A stretch of 38,333 bases of DNA from Halobacteriales archaeon (GTDB lineage Archaea; Halobacteriota; Halobacteria; Halobacteriales; SKNY01). Position 1 is the stretch's first letter; every line of letters starts with the position of its first letter. The notes under the pieces were generated by a model, which was not told the DNA's origin, made no database searches, and worked only from the letters and a program-made list of their open reading frames with translations. The DNA lies in contig SKQO01000159.1 of NCBI GenBank assembly GCA_007118975.1, positions 1 to 38,333 on the forward strand, given 5' to 3'. A program made the translations under genes and the position numbers. This document shows positions 7,356 through 15,948 of this stretch, piece after piece.

Positions 7356-7802
7356 TTAGTCATGATCTACTTTCACTTCCATTATTTCTCCTGCTCCATC
7401 GATCGGTAACAGCGAATACTCCACGTAGTCAACTTGGGGGACCGCACGTAGTTTCTGGACAAACGCTGAAATCACATCGACTGTTCCCGAGAGGGTATAC
7501 ACCTCGAGACAGGTGCCTGGACTCATGCATTGATGGGTGTGACCGACGATCCGGCCGTCATGACTGTGCCGCAGTTCACTCAATCGTTGATCTACTCCCT
7601 CGGATTCAATGGCGAACTGTACCGACACAATCCCTGAAAGCAACTGGCCGTCTACGTATCTGTTTTCGAACTCGGCTAACAACCCCCGTGTCCCCTCCCT
7701 GACGACTGCACTTCGTCCTTCGAAATCGTGTGCTTCGGCAAATCGAGCGAGGCGTTCCCGGAACGTCGGAGGCATTGATACCGTGACGACGTCCATACTC
7801 AT
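7356..7802 (-). CDS. NikR-like metal-responsive regulator (copy 1)
   Basis: This 148-aa protein has a ribbon-helix-helix N-terminus (VVTVSMPPTFRERLARFAEAH, GRSAVVREGTRGLL) joined to an ACT-like sensor domain ending near VEYSLLP. In NikR the metal ligands are H-x10-HxH-x5-C. Here the corresponding segment has His79, His81, His88-x-His90, Cys92 and Cys98, so the spacing between the HxH pair and the last Cys is longer. It may sense nickel, cobalt or zinc. The gene diverges from the P-loop NTPase gene, and two identical AATATTAAT motifs lie in the 91-base shared promoter. Met3 (base 7796) is an equally good start. Confidence 0.75.
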   Translation of the reverse strand: MSMDVVTVSMPPTFRERLARFAEAHDFEGRSAVVREGTRGLLAEFENRYVDGQLLSGIVSVQFAIESEGVDQRLSELRHSHDGRIVGHTHQCMSPGTCLEVYTLSGTVDVISAFVQKLRAVPQVDYVEYSLLPIDGAGEIMEVKVDHD

Positions 7803-7824
7803 ATCCGGTGAAGCGTTGTTTCCG

Positions 7825-7863
7825 AATATTAATAATACTGGATATAGATATGATAATATTAAT
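7825..7863. promoter_or_regulatory. Two AATATTAAT repeats in the divergent NikR1/NTPase promoter
   Basis: AATATTAAT occurs at 7825-7833 and again at 7855-7863, exactly 30 bases (about three helical turns) apart, within very AT-rich DNA that must contain both promoters. They are candidate operator sites for the adjacent NikR-like protein or core promoter elements. Confidence 0.4.
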
Positions 7864-7893
7864 TAATAGAGTGGAAGTTGTTGATATTAGGCC

Positions 7894-8625
7894 ATGGGGA
7901 CACAAAGCCTGAGTCATCATCGAGCACCTGATGCAACCACCAATCGAATCGGGTTTGTCGGTGACCGCGGGGTCGGTAAAACCGCGGTCGCTACGCTTGT
8001 CGCAGACCGGCTCTCAGATCGAACGCTGGTAACAGTAGTGGGAGAGGCTGAGCAAATCATCGACGGAGCCTCGGTCCAAGGATCCCACGGTGACCCCGAG
8101 CTCAACATCGAATGGACGGTCGTGGATGCGAAGCCAGGCTCAGATTCGTTCGAACAGTGGGCTGATACGCTTGACACCACATTCGTCGTGGCAACCCCCG
8201 ACACGCTCGAAAAAATCTCGGCTTACGAACAAATTGCGGCCCGGTACGGTCTTACTCTCTTTCTCATCGTAACACATTTTACGGAAACTGATCGAGAACG
8301 AATCCGAGCATTCGACGGCCCTGAGCTCGCCGAGTATTTCTACGAGGATGAAGCGATCAGAACGGCAATTGATGCGGGTGAAGTCCCCACGCTGGATGAC
8401 TGGACGGTCGAAGCGATCCTCATCGAGGCGCTTCAACCAAAACGACTGACGCCTGACGCTGCCATCGACGCACTTGAAGCGCAACCCGCATCCGTTGTCA
8501 ACGTGGAGGTTTCAGATCGAGAGCGAGCAGATGCACTCATTAATAGGTTCGAGCGTGCCGGATATCGGGGAGCATACTACAAGTGTAATTGTCGCTGTCA
8601 CGATGGTCACGTGATCGCACGCTAA
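7894..8625 (+). CDS. P-loop NTPase with C-terminal CxCxCH metal-binding tail
   Basis: The protein has 243 residues. A Walker A motif GDRGVGKT lies at 23-30, and the fold order (IGFVGDRGVGKT, WTVVDAKPG near residue 75, LFLIVTHFTETD near residue 130) resembles the SIMIBI class, which includes CooC, HypB, ArsA and CobW relatives. The last 13 residues carry Cys231, Cys233, Cys235, His236 and His239, a probable soft-metal site. Members of the class that bind metal at a Cys cluster often insert nickel or handle zinc and cobalt. The gene is flanked by two NikR-like regulators and is followed by two CobW GTPases, so a metallochaperone role is likely. I do not know a characterised member with this tail. 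The ATG at 7894 follows the divergent promoter. Confidence 0.7.
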   Translation: MGTQSLSHHRAPDATTNRIGFVGDRGVGKTAVATLVADRLSDRTLVTVVGEAEQIIDGASVQGSHGDPELNIEWTVVDAKPGSDSFEQWADTLDTTFVVATPDTLEKISAYEQIAARYGLTLFLIVTHFTETDRERIRAFDGPELAEYFYEDEAIRTAIDAGEVPTLDDWTVEAILIEALQPKRLTPDAAIDALEAQPASVVNVEVSDRERADALINRFERAGYRGAYYKCNCRCHDGHVIAR

Positions 8626-8701
8626 CGGGAAATGTGCTAACGCCCGCGTTTTCACTGCGAATGACCTCGTAATCTAGTCGGACCCGGACCGGCCGGATCG
8701 A

Positions 8702-9112
8702 TTAAGCGAGCACTGACTGATCTGCCGTAAGGATCGAATATTCGACGGTTGAGACACCGGTGATGGTACGGAGTCGGGAAACGTAGGAACTGATGTCCTG
8801 GATTGTCCCCTCGACGACGAATAGTTCGAGACAATTATCACCGGCGTGACTGTGGACGTTCGAGGTGACGAGGTCCTCGTTCGCATGTCGAAGCTTCGAA
8901 AGCGTCGCCTCCGCCCCAGAATCATGATCGAACATGGTCGTTATGACACAGATAATCTGTTTTCCATCAAAATCCTGCTCTTGGAATTCCTCTAACAATC
9001 CACGTGCGCCTTCTCTGACTGCCTCACTCCGACCACTGTATCCGTGTTCCTCGATGAATTCGTCTAGCTCGGTGAGGAGAGATTCTGGCATCGAAACGCT
9101 GACGATCGGCAT
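8702..9112 (-). CDS. NikR-like metal-responsive regulator (copy 2)
   Basis: This 136-aa protein has the ribbon-helix-helix part (IVSVSMPESLLTELDEFIEEHG, GRSEAVREGARGLL) and an ACT-like domain ending VEYSILT. The candidate metal ligands are His76, His87, His89 and Cys94. The spacing matches the NikR pattern H-x10-HxH, but Cys comes one residue early (x4 instead of x5). It diverges from the first CobW gene across a 100-base gap that contains a clear inverted repeat (9144-9176), so it probably represses the CobW pair in response to Ni, Co or Zn. Arrangement with CobW favours zinc or cobalt. Sequence cannot fix the metal. Confidence 0.78.
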   Translation of the reverse strand: MPIVSVSMPESLLTELDEFIEEHGYSGRSEAVREGARGLLEEFQEQDFDGKQIICVITTMFDHDSGAEATLSKLRHANEDLVTSNVHSHAGDNCLELFVVEGTIQDISSYVSRLRTITGVSTVEYSILTADQSVLA

Positions 9113-9143
9113 GTGGTGTGGAAGAGCGTCCAGTGGGATAGGT

Positions 9144-9176
9144 GTTATTATGACAATACGATGTTTTCGTAATAAC
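9144..9176. promoter_or_regulatory. Inverted-repeat operator between NikR2 and the CobW pair
   Basis: GTTATTATG (9144-9152) and CGTAATAAC (9168-9176) are inverted half-sites with one mismatch, separated by 15 bases. The NikR operator of E. coli has the same architecture (short half-sites about 16 bases apart). A further near-copy, CGTAATAGC, lies at 9199-9207, close to the CobW start at 9213. The site is well placed to control both divergent genes. Confidence 0.55.
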
Positions 9177-9212
9177 TAACAATTTAGTGCATTGGGTTCG
9201 TAATAGCGGTTG

Positions 9213-10421
9213 ATGAGCCAGACAATTCCAGTAACCGTCCTCTCGGGGGCACTCGGTGCCGGCAAGACGACCACACTCAACCACGTGCTGACCGAGGATC
9301 ACGGCCATGAGGTCGCCGTCCTCGTCAACGACATGGGTGAAGTGAACATCGACGTCGACCACGTCGAACAGCAGTCGGAACTGTCGCAAGCCGACGAGGA
9401 GATCATCGAGATGTCCAATGGGTGCATCTGCTGTCGGCTTCGTGGTGATATGCTCGAAGCCGTCGGTGCACTCGTCGAAAACCGTGAGTTCGATTATTTG
9501 CTCGTGGAGTCATCGGGCATCTCCGAGCCGATCCCCGTCGCGCAGACGTTCGCACTCGGTTTCGAGGACGTTGAGTACGACCCCACCGACGATTACCATC
9601 TCGACACAATGGTATCGGTGGTCGACGCACACGCCATGTATCAGGGGTTCGACTCAGGAAAATCACTCACGACCGATGAATCAGCCGCGGGAACCGATCG
9701 CATTCCGGAAGAAGTACTGCTCGATCAGATCGAGTTCTGTGACGTCCTCTTACTCAATAAGTGCGACCTCGTTCCCGATGAGGAACTCGACGAGATCGAA
9801 GCTGTGCTCAAGACGTTGCAACCACGCGCGAAAATCCTCCGCACGGTGTTCGGGCGTGTCGATCCTCGAGAAATCCTCGAAACGGGGCGGTTCAATTTCG
9901 AAGCGGCGCAAAACTCCGCGGGCTGGAAACACGAACTTCAGGAAGGCCACCACCACGATGCGGCTGCGGAGGAACACGGGGTCGAATCGTTTGTCTTCCG
10001 GGCAGATCGGCCGTTCCATCCAGAGCGATTCACAGAGCTCCTCCGGAACCTCCCATCGGCTGTCATTCGTGCGAAGGGGTTCTTCTGGTCGGCCGGTCGC
10101 GAAGACATCGCGATGGGCCTAGATAAAGCCGGGCAGTCAGTACGTGCCGGCCCCAAGGGCCAGTGGATCGCAAACCTCCCGAAGCAAGAACAACGTCGCT
10201 ACTTCCAGGCGATCCCCGGCCTCGAGGACGATTGGGATGATCAGTGGGGCGACCGCGGCGTGGAGCTCGTCTTCATCGGACGTGACTTCGAGGCTGCTGA
10301 ATTGGAGGCGTGGCTCGATGACTGTCTGCTCAGCGATGCTGAAATGGAAGAAAACTGGGACACGTACCCCGATCCGTTCGGAGTCGAGGATCAGCGAGAG
10401 CTGGCACTCGCGGATGCCTAA
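9213..10421 (+). CDS. CobW/COG0523 (G3E) GTPase, metal chaperone (copy 1)
   Basis: The protein has 402 residues from the ATG at 9213; a TTG directly before it is not needed. Walker A is GALGAGKT (12-19), the family metal motif CxCC appears as GCICC (Cys71, Cys73, Cys74), and the G4 motif is LLNKCDLV. A short His-rich linker (EGHHHDAAAEEHG) precedes the C-terminal CobW_C domain (ESFVFRADRPFHPERF to the end). Members use GTP hydrolysis to hand zinc, cobalt or nickel to client enzymes. The second copy begins 10 bases after the stop. Regulation by the adjacent NikR-like protein is likely from the inverted repeat in the shared promoter. Confidence 0.85.
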   Translation: MSQTIPVTVLSGALGAGKTTTLNHVLTEDHGHEVAVLVNDMGEVNIDVDHVEQQSELSQADEEIIEMSNGCICCRLRGDMLEAVGALVENREFDYLLVESSGISEPIPVAQTFALGFEDVEYDPTDDYHLDTMVSVVDAHAMYQGFDSGKSLTTDESAAGTDRIPEEVLLDQIEFCDVLLLNKCDLVPDEELDEIEAVLKTLQPRAKILRTVFGRVDPREILETGRFNFEAAQNSAGWKHELQEGHHHDAAAEEHGVESFVFRADRPFHPERFTELLRNLPSAVIRAKGFFWSAGREDIAMGLDKAGQSVRAGPKGQWIANLPKQEQRRYFQAIPGLEDDWDDQWGDRGVELVFIGRDFEAAELEAWLDDCLLSDAEMEENWDTYPDPFGVEDQRELALADA

Positions 10422-10431
10422 CGGGTGAGAC

Positions 10432-11706
10432 ATGGGAGTTCCAGCGACGGTGCTCTCCGGGACGCTCGGTGCCGGCAAGACCACACTGCTCAATCACGTC
10501 TTAACCGAAGATCACAGCTACGATGCCGCGGTCGTCATCAACGACATGGGCGAGGTGAACGTCGATGGCGACCTCATCGAGCGACGGGTCGACGACGAGA
10601 AGGATGTCGTGGAACTCTCGAACGGGTGTATTTGTTGTGGCATTCGGGGGGAGTTCGAACAGGCATTAATTGATCTCGCACTTGCGGAGGAGTTCGACTA
10701 TCTCCTAGTCGAGCCGTCGGGGATTTCGGAACCGGCACCAGTTGCCCAACAGTTAGTGCAGAGTCATGCCGCTACCTTCTATGACCTCAGTAGCGTTACG
10801 ACAGTCGTCAACGCACGAGAGTTCCACGACGCATTCAATGATGGTGGGATAACCCGTTGCGGTGAAACGGTAAACGGCGCCCGACCGCTCTCGGATCTCA
10901 TCGTCGAAGGCGTGGAGTTCTGTGATACGCTCGTCCTCAACAAGACGGACCTAGTGAGTGAAGCGGAACTCGCATATGTGGTCGAGACGCTCAGAACGTT
11001 ACAGCCCGAAGCTCGTGTCTTCACGAGTTCGTTTGGGCGTGTCGATCCCGGCGAAATACTTGGCACGGATCGTTTCGACGTCAAAGCCGTTTCTGAGTCG
11101 CCAAGCTGGAAACGGGCCCTTGAACACCACAGAGAACACGCACACCATTCTGGCGATGATTTCGAGAGTGACGCTACTCACCGGTCCGGGCGTGCGGCGA
11201 AAGCTCTCGCTGAGGATGAGCAAGACGCGGATAATCACGCTCACGGATCCAACGAACATGTCCACCCACCGGAGGAGTATGGGATCGATTCATTCGTGTA
11301 TCACCGGCGTCGACCAATGCATCCCGAACGTTTGATCGAAGCTTTAGAGACGATGTCCGCCAGTGTCATTCGAGCCAAGGGATATCTTCACGTCGCCGGC
11401 CGCCCTGACCATGCGCTGACGCTATCACGAGCCGGGCAAGAAACGCACATCACTGTTGCAGGTCGGTGGATCGCGTCATTACCGAAGGACCGACAGGAGT
11501 TCTACCGTCGGTCTCGATCGCCCGAATGGGACGAGGAGTACGGTGATCGAAAGACCGAACTCGTGCTAATCGGACAGAATATGGACGAGCAGATGATAGA
11601 AGGATTGCTCGAGGAATGTGTCCTCGAGAACGCCGAGATGGACCTCACAGACAGCGCTGTTGAGAATCCCTTCCCGAGGCGTGAGGGGAAAGAACTCCGA
11701 CTTTGA
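10432..11706 (+). CDS. CobW/COG0523 (G3E) GTPase, metal chaperone (copy 2)
   Basis: The protein has 424 residues with Walker A GTLGAGKT (10-17), the CxCC motif GCICC (Cys66, Cys68, Cys69) and G4 LVLNKTDLV. Between the GTPase and the C-terminal domain (about 230-285) is a longer His-rich linker (EHHREHAHHSGDD, DNHAHGSNEHVHPP), which suggests metal storage or higher affinity. The C-terminal half (IDSFVYHRRRPMHPERL onward) is a normal CobW_C domain. Co-transcribed with copy 1, it likely forms a functional pair with different metal load or clients. The 715 bases after it, up to nikA, contain no gene I can support. Confidence 0.85.
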   Translation: MGVPATVLSGTLGAGKTTLLNHVLTEDHSYDAAVVINDMGEVNVDGDLIERRVDDEKDVVELSNGCICCGIRGEFEQALIDLALAEEFDYLLVEPSGISEPAPVAQQLVQSHAATFYDLSSVTTVVNAREFHDAFNDGGITRCGETVNGARPLSDLIVEGVEFCDTLVLNKTDLVSEAELAYVVETLRTLQPEARVFTSSFGRVDPGEILGTDRFDVKAVSESPSWKRALEHHREHAHHSGDDFESDATHRSGRAAKALAEDEQDADNHAHGSNEHVHPPEEYGIDSFVYHRRRPMHPERLIEALETMSASVIRAKGYLHVAGRPDHALTLSRAGQETHITVAGRWIASLPKDRQEFYRRSRSPEWDEEYGDRKTELVLIGQNMDEQMIEGLLEECVLENAEMDLTDSAVENPFPRREGKELRL

Positions 11707-12421
11707 CCTTTTTAGCTCTGATGGGCGAGGATTAAGGGCGGAATAGCGGGCCGCCCCCCTGTCCGCTGACAATGTCTTGCCTGCCGAACGGGTTCCCGCC
11801 AGCCAGTACCGGATTCGTGCGCGATACGTCAGCTCCACGAGGAGCGCGGCATATTCGGCGTCCAAATGAACGCGGTATCCACTTCCACCGGCCATTCCGT
11901 TCGTCTCGGAGAGGCGGCTTGGATCCCCGGTCGCAAATCTCTCCGCCTCCGGGCACAGGCCATGCCATCGGCCTGCCTGACCAACATGAGGTTCGCGCGA
12001 GCAGCCCTCTCTCCTCATCACGAACGACGCGGTGTGTCTTTCGAATAACCGCGATGGGCAGGAACAAGCGGACGAGGGTCGCTTTTTCCTGCCGTGTCGC
12101 CACAGCCTCGGTGACGTCCTTTCGGGAACGGTTGGTAGCTTTCATCGTCCGGGCGGGTCCCAATCCAACCGCCAGTTGTTGCCCGTTGGGCTTACCCCTG
12201 GATTCCCTGTAATGGAGCAATCCCGGCGCTTCCGGCTTTCTTGACGGGTTCATCACCGTCGTAAGCGACAAGGCCTTCTCCTCAAATTTCCGCAAATGCG
12301 GTCCGAGGAGTTGCGGCTCAGTAGTCGATATATTATTGTATGTCCTATATTTAGTAATCTTTATCAAGACCAGGTCAATTAGTATTAATCGAGGAGTGAA
12401 ACGCCCCTCTAGTTCCAACCT
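11707..12421. other. Intergenic stretch without a recognisable gene
   Basis: The interval holds long open frames on both strands (for example minus 11732-12418), but their products are basic, rich in Arg, Pro and Ser, and match nothing I know. They are unlike the acidic proteins around them. The last 120 bases turn AT-rich (12320-12390) and must hold the nikA promoter. A candidate TATA element is TTAGTATTAA at about 12379-12388. The GC-rich part may be an old decayed gene or insertion. Confidence 0.5.
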
Positions 12422-13969
12422 ATGAAACAGAATCCTTCACGACGGACGGTACTGACAGGATCAGTCGGCGGCGGGATCGGGATGCTCGCGGGCTGTATCG
12501 GAGATATCGGCGGAAACGAGCCGGAGGCCCCAGATGGTGGCGATGGCGACCAGTCCTTCGTCATCGGTCTCCACAGCGACCCGGCCGACGACCAGTGGGC
12601 GGTATACGAGAACGTGGTCCCGTACTTTACGCAGGTATTCGAACCGCTAGTCGCCCCCGGTGATAACCTCGAGCCGGTTCCACTGCTCGCATCCGACTGG
12701 GAGGTCCTCTATGAGACGACCTGGGCCTTCGATCTCCGAGATGGTGTTATGTTCCACGACGGGACGGAGCTGACGGCCGATCATGTGGTTGAATCATTTG
12801 ATGCCGCGTTCGACCACTGGGAGTGGCTCCCGGGCTGGATCGGCGTCGAACGGGATGGCGTGATCGCGACCGACGGATCGACTGTCGAATTCGAGACGAC
12901 CGAACCGTTCCCGACGTTCCCGGGAACGATTTCGCATCACTACTTCGGAATCGAGCACGTCGACGCCGATGAGCCACCCGTTGGAACCGGACCGTTCCAG
13001 GTCGAGGAGGTCGACCCCGGCAAGGTGCAGCTCGTCCCAAACGAAGACTACCGCGACGGCTCACCCACCCCGGCCTCGTTGACCTTCCAGCACGTCGCAG
13101 ACCCCACGACGAGGGTCCTCTCACTGGAAGACGGCGAGATCGATGTTGCTCACGATGTCCCCAAGGAACAAGCAAACAGCGTCGAGGGGCGGTCGGAGAC
13201 CGAGATCGAATCGGTCCTCCGAAATCACGCCGGGCTCGCGGCGGTGAACCTCTATAAAGAACCCACGACCGACGAACGGCTTCGCCAAGCGTTGAACTGG
13301 GCGGTCGATCAGGAACAACTCGTTGAGACTGTTCTAGACGGGTTTGGTGAACCTGCGCGCGGGCCCTTCTCGAAGCAAATTCCCTGGGCAATCCACGATG
13401 AACTCCCCACGTACGGCCCTGACAGGGACCGGGCCCGCGAACTGGTCGCGGAGTCGAGCTACGACGGGGAGACACTCTCGATCCTCGTCGATAGCGATGA
13501 TGCCGACGATCGGACGACCGCGGAGGTCCTCCAGCAGTGGTATGACGAGATCGGTGTCGATGTAGAGATAGTGCAGGTCGATCCAGCGGCGTGGTATGAT
13601 ACATTCACCGATGGCGAGGCACACCTCACGCTGGTCGGATTCGGATCGAACAGTGCGTCGGCCGACTACCTCGTCCGGGCGATGTTCCATTCGATGGGTA
13701 GCGACAACCGGCAGCTCTACCAAGCCGACGGTACCGGCGTCTACAATCCCGGCGAGGAAGTCGACGAACTGATCGAATCGGGGTACCGCGCCGAGAGCGT
13801 TGGCGAGAAACGCGAGTACTACGGTGAGGTCCAACAACTGGTCGTCGAAACCGGCGCCATCGTGCCGCTGTACTACGACGAGTACGTGCTCGGGCACCGG
13901 AGCGAGGTCGAGGGCATCGAGACACACACGATCGACAAGTTCATCGACTGGACGGACATGACGCGATGA
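12422..13969 (+). CDS. nikA: Nickel/peptide-type ABC transporter substrate-binding lipoprotein
   Basis: The protein has 515 residues with a Tat leader (SRRTV, residues 6-10) and lipobox LAGC (Cys25), so it is anchored outside the cell. The body follows the family-5 (DppA/NikA) order: VFEPLV near residue 76, a WAFDLRDGVMFHDGTELTAD block near residue 100-120, PVGTGPFQVEEV near 180, RLRQALNWAVDQ near 290 and a C-terminal TGAIVPLYYDEYV. These proteins bind oligopeptides, nickel or metal-chelator complexes. Placement beside CobW and NikR-like genes favours nickel or a metallophore, but peptide import cannot be excluded. It heads an operon whose next start overlaps its stop (ATGA). Confidence 0.75.
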   Translation: MKQNPSRRTVLTGSVGGGIGMLAGCIGDIGGNEPEAPDGGDGDQSFVIGLHSDPADDQWAVYENVVPYFTQVFEPLVAPGDNLEPVPLLASDWEVLYETTWAFDLRDGVMFHDGTELTADHVVESFDAAFDHWEWLPGWIGVERDGVIATDGSTVEFETTEPFPTFPGTISHHYFGIEHVDADEPPVGTGPFQVEEVDPGKVQLVPNEDYRDGSPTPASLTFQHVADPTTRVLSLEDGEIDVAHDVPKEQANSVEGRSETEIESVLRNHAGLAAVNLYKEPTTDERLRQALNWAVDQEQLVETVLDGFGEPARGPFSKQIPWAIHDELPTYGPDRDRARELVAESSYDGETLSILVDSDDADDRTTAEVLQQWYDEIGVDVEIVQVDPAAWYDTFTDGEAHLTLVGFGSNSASADYLVRAMFHSMGSDNRQLYQADGTGVYNPGEEVDELIESGYRAESVGEKREYYGEVQQLVVETGAIVPLYYDEYVLGHRSEVEGIETHTIDKFIDWTDMTR

Positions 13970-14889
13970 CGCGAGGCGAACATAGCGTGAAGTCGCCTGC
14001 GGACGGAGCCGTGATTGACCGTGTGGACCCCCCGGTCGCCGTAGCGACAAGTGGGATCATTGACGTTCAGGACGCCTGGCAAGCCCACCTGACCGACGAA
14101 CGCAATGACTGGGCCGATCCCAACCGAGACGAGGGTTTCTGGGCGGCCAATGTCGAGTCGTACGAGGATCGGTTGATCGAGCCCCCGGCGGGAATCGGCG
14201 TGATCGACGCCTTGCTCGAGGGGGGTGAGAGCGCCCTCGAAATCGGTCCCGGAACCGGTCGGTACACGCGACGGCTTTCCCAACGCGTAGATCGGGTCAC
14301 CGCGATCGAGGACGCAACGCCCGTGCGATCGTACCTCCGATCGTCGTTGGAAGCCGCGGGACTAGCCGACTCCGTCGATATCGTTCCTCGATCGTGGGAG
14401 CACGTCACGATTGTCGAGGCGAGCGACGCCGAGTCGACTGCGGCCCGGCTGTCCCCACATGACGTCGTGGTCGCGGGCTGGTCGCTGTATCGACAGCCCG
14501 AGCTCGGGGAGTGCCTCGAGCGGATCCATGCGGCGGCCAACACCGGTTTCGTGCTCATCGACAGCCCGGGGGCGGTCCCCCCACACCGACGGCTTGCGAT
14601 CGACGCCGACGAAACCGTGCTACCCTCACCGCCACCGCGGGCCGCCTACTACAGCACCCTGCTCGCGGATTGTGGTCTGTTCCCCGAGGTACACATCGAA
14701 CGACGTCCCCGCGTGCGTCGTGCCTCGACGCTCGAGCGACTCGTGGCGGACCTCCTCGGGAACGCCGCGATCGAGCCTGATACCGCCGCGGATGCCCTCG
14801 ATCCGTGGCTCAACCGCCATGACGGCGGGTGGGAATATCGTTATGAACTCCCGGTAGCGGTGCTGGTCTGGAGAGCGTCGGACGCGTGA
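13966..14889 (+). CDS. SAM-dependent methyltransferase-fold protein in the nik operon
   Basis: The protein has 307 residues. SAM-binding motif I appears as ALEIGPGTGRYTRRL near residue 90, followed by an acidic motif II (VTAIED) and HDVVVAGWSLYRQ near residue 165 as the post-motif region. It starts inside the stop of nikA, so its amount is tied to the transporter. Class I enzymes of this kind methylate small molecules, proteins or RNA. Its place between the binding protein and the permeases suggests action on the transported metal complex, perhaps in making or altering a nickel- or cobalt-binding small molecule. This is inference. A regulatory methyltransferase is another option. A 77-base gap separates it from nikB. 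Confidence 0.7.
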   Translation: MTRGEHSVKSPADGAVIDRVDPPVAVATSGIIDVQDAWQAHLTDERNDWADPNRDEGFWAANVESYEDRLIEPPAGIGVIDALLEGGESALEIGPGTGRYTRRLSQRVDRVTAIEDATPVRSYLRSSLEAAGLADSVDIVPRSWEHVTIVEASDAESTAARLSPHDVVVAGWSLYRQPELGECLERIHAAANTGFVLIDSPGAVPPHRRLAIDADETVLPSPPPRAAYYSTLLADCGLFPEVHIERRPRVRRASTLERLVADLLGNAAIEPDTAADALDPWLNRHDGGWEYRYELPVAVLVWRASDA

Positions 14890-14966
14890 TTCCCCCGGCC
14901 CGGATTGAGGCGCGATCCCCCGCGATGTCGACCCGATCGACGCCACTACGAACGAGGTTGTAACCG

Positions 14967-15917
14967 ATGTCGTCCACCCAGTACCTCCTTTACCGATCGT
15001 TCACGTCGCTGGTTGTCCTCGTTGGGGTGTCCGTGATCACGTTCGGGCTGATCCACCTGACACCCGGCGATCCGGCGAAGACGATCCTGATCCAGCAGAC
15101 GGATCAGCCGCCGACCGAGGAGGCCGTCGAGGCGTTTCGAGCGGAGCTCGGCCTGGACCGGCCGATTCCCGTCCAGTACGCCGACTGGGTGACCGACGTG
15201 CTCCAGGGCGATCTCGGGTCGTCCTACTACAGCGACCGCGCCGTCACGGAGCTGATCCTGCAACATCTCCCGGCGACGATCGAACTGGCGGTCGCCGCGA
15301 TGGTCATCGCGCTGGCGATCGCGATTCCGACCGGCGTGCTCAGCGCCGTCCATCGCGGTGAAGAGATCGACATCGTGAGCCAGCTTGGCGCGCTGATCGG
15401 CGTGTCGATGCCGAATTTCTGGCTGGGGTACCTCTTGATCATCGTTTTCGCGCTCTACCTCGATCTCTTCCCCGTCGCCGGTACTGGCGGCCTCTCGCAT
15501 CTAGTCCTGCCAGCCATCGCGCTCGGCACAGGGATGGCCGCGATCGTCACCCGGCTCGTTCGCACCTCGATGCTGGAGGTGATCGACCGGGGGTACGTCG
15601 ACATGGCCCGATCGAAGGGGCTCGACGAGCGGATCGTGATTTACAAGCACGCGTTCAGAAACGCGCTGTTGCCCGTTATCACCGTCGTCGGGCTCCAACT
15701 TGGTTTCGTGCTCAACGGCGCCGTCGTCATCGAGATCGTCTTTCAGCGACCCGGATTGGGGGTCTTGCTGGTCGACGCGATTTTTGCCCGTGATTACCCG
15801 GTCGTGCAGGGAATCGTCCTCGTGATTGCGGTGACGTTCGTCGCGACCAACCTTGCGGTTGATCTCGCGTATACGCGACTCGATCCGCGGATCGAGATCG
15901 GGGGGCGATCGACCTGA
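14967..15917 (+). CDS. nikB: ABC transporter permease, DppB/NikB type
   Basis: This 316-aa protein has six membrane segments and the usual long first extracytoplasmic region (HLTPGDPAK near residue 32; LGLDRPIPVQYADWV near residue 63). The EAA-type loop appears as YVDMARSKGLDERIVIYKHAFRNALLPVI near residue 215, which contacts the ATPase. It pairs with the next gene to form the channel for nickel or peptide-like substrates. The ATG follows a short leader after the methyltransferase gene. Confidence 0.85.
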   Translation: MSSTQYLLYRSFTSLVVLVGVSVITFGLIHLTPGDPAKTILIQQTDQPPTEEAVEAFRAELGLDRPIPVQYADWVTDVLQGDLGSSYYSDRAVTELILQHLPATIELAVAAMVIALAIAIPTGVLSAVHRGEEIDIVSQLGALIGVSMPNFWLGYLLIIVFALYLDLFPVAGTGGLSHLVLPAIALGTGMAAIVTRLVRTSMLEVIDRGYVDMARSKGLDERIVIYKHAFRNALLPVITVVGLQLGFVLNGAVVIEIVFQRPGLGVLLVDAIFARDYPVVQGIVLVIAVTFVATNLAVDLAYTRLDPRIEIGGRST

Positions 15918-15948
15918 TGGTGGCCGTCTCAGGCGGCGGTGAGCAACC

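Noticed and set aside
11732-12418. 228-codon minus-strand frame before nikA
   Set aside because: Its product is basic, matches nothing and would be transcribed from within the nikA promoter; composition argues against coding.
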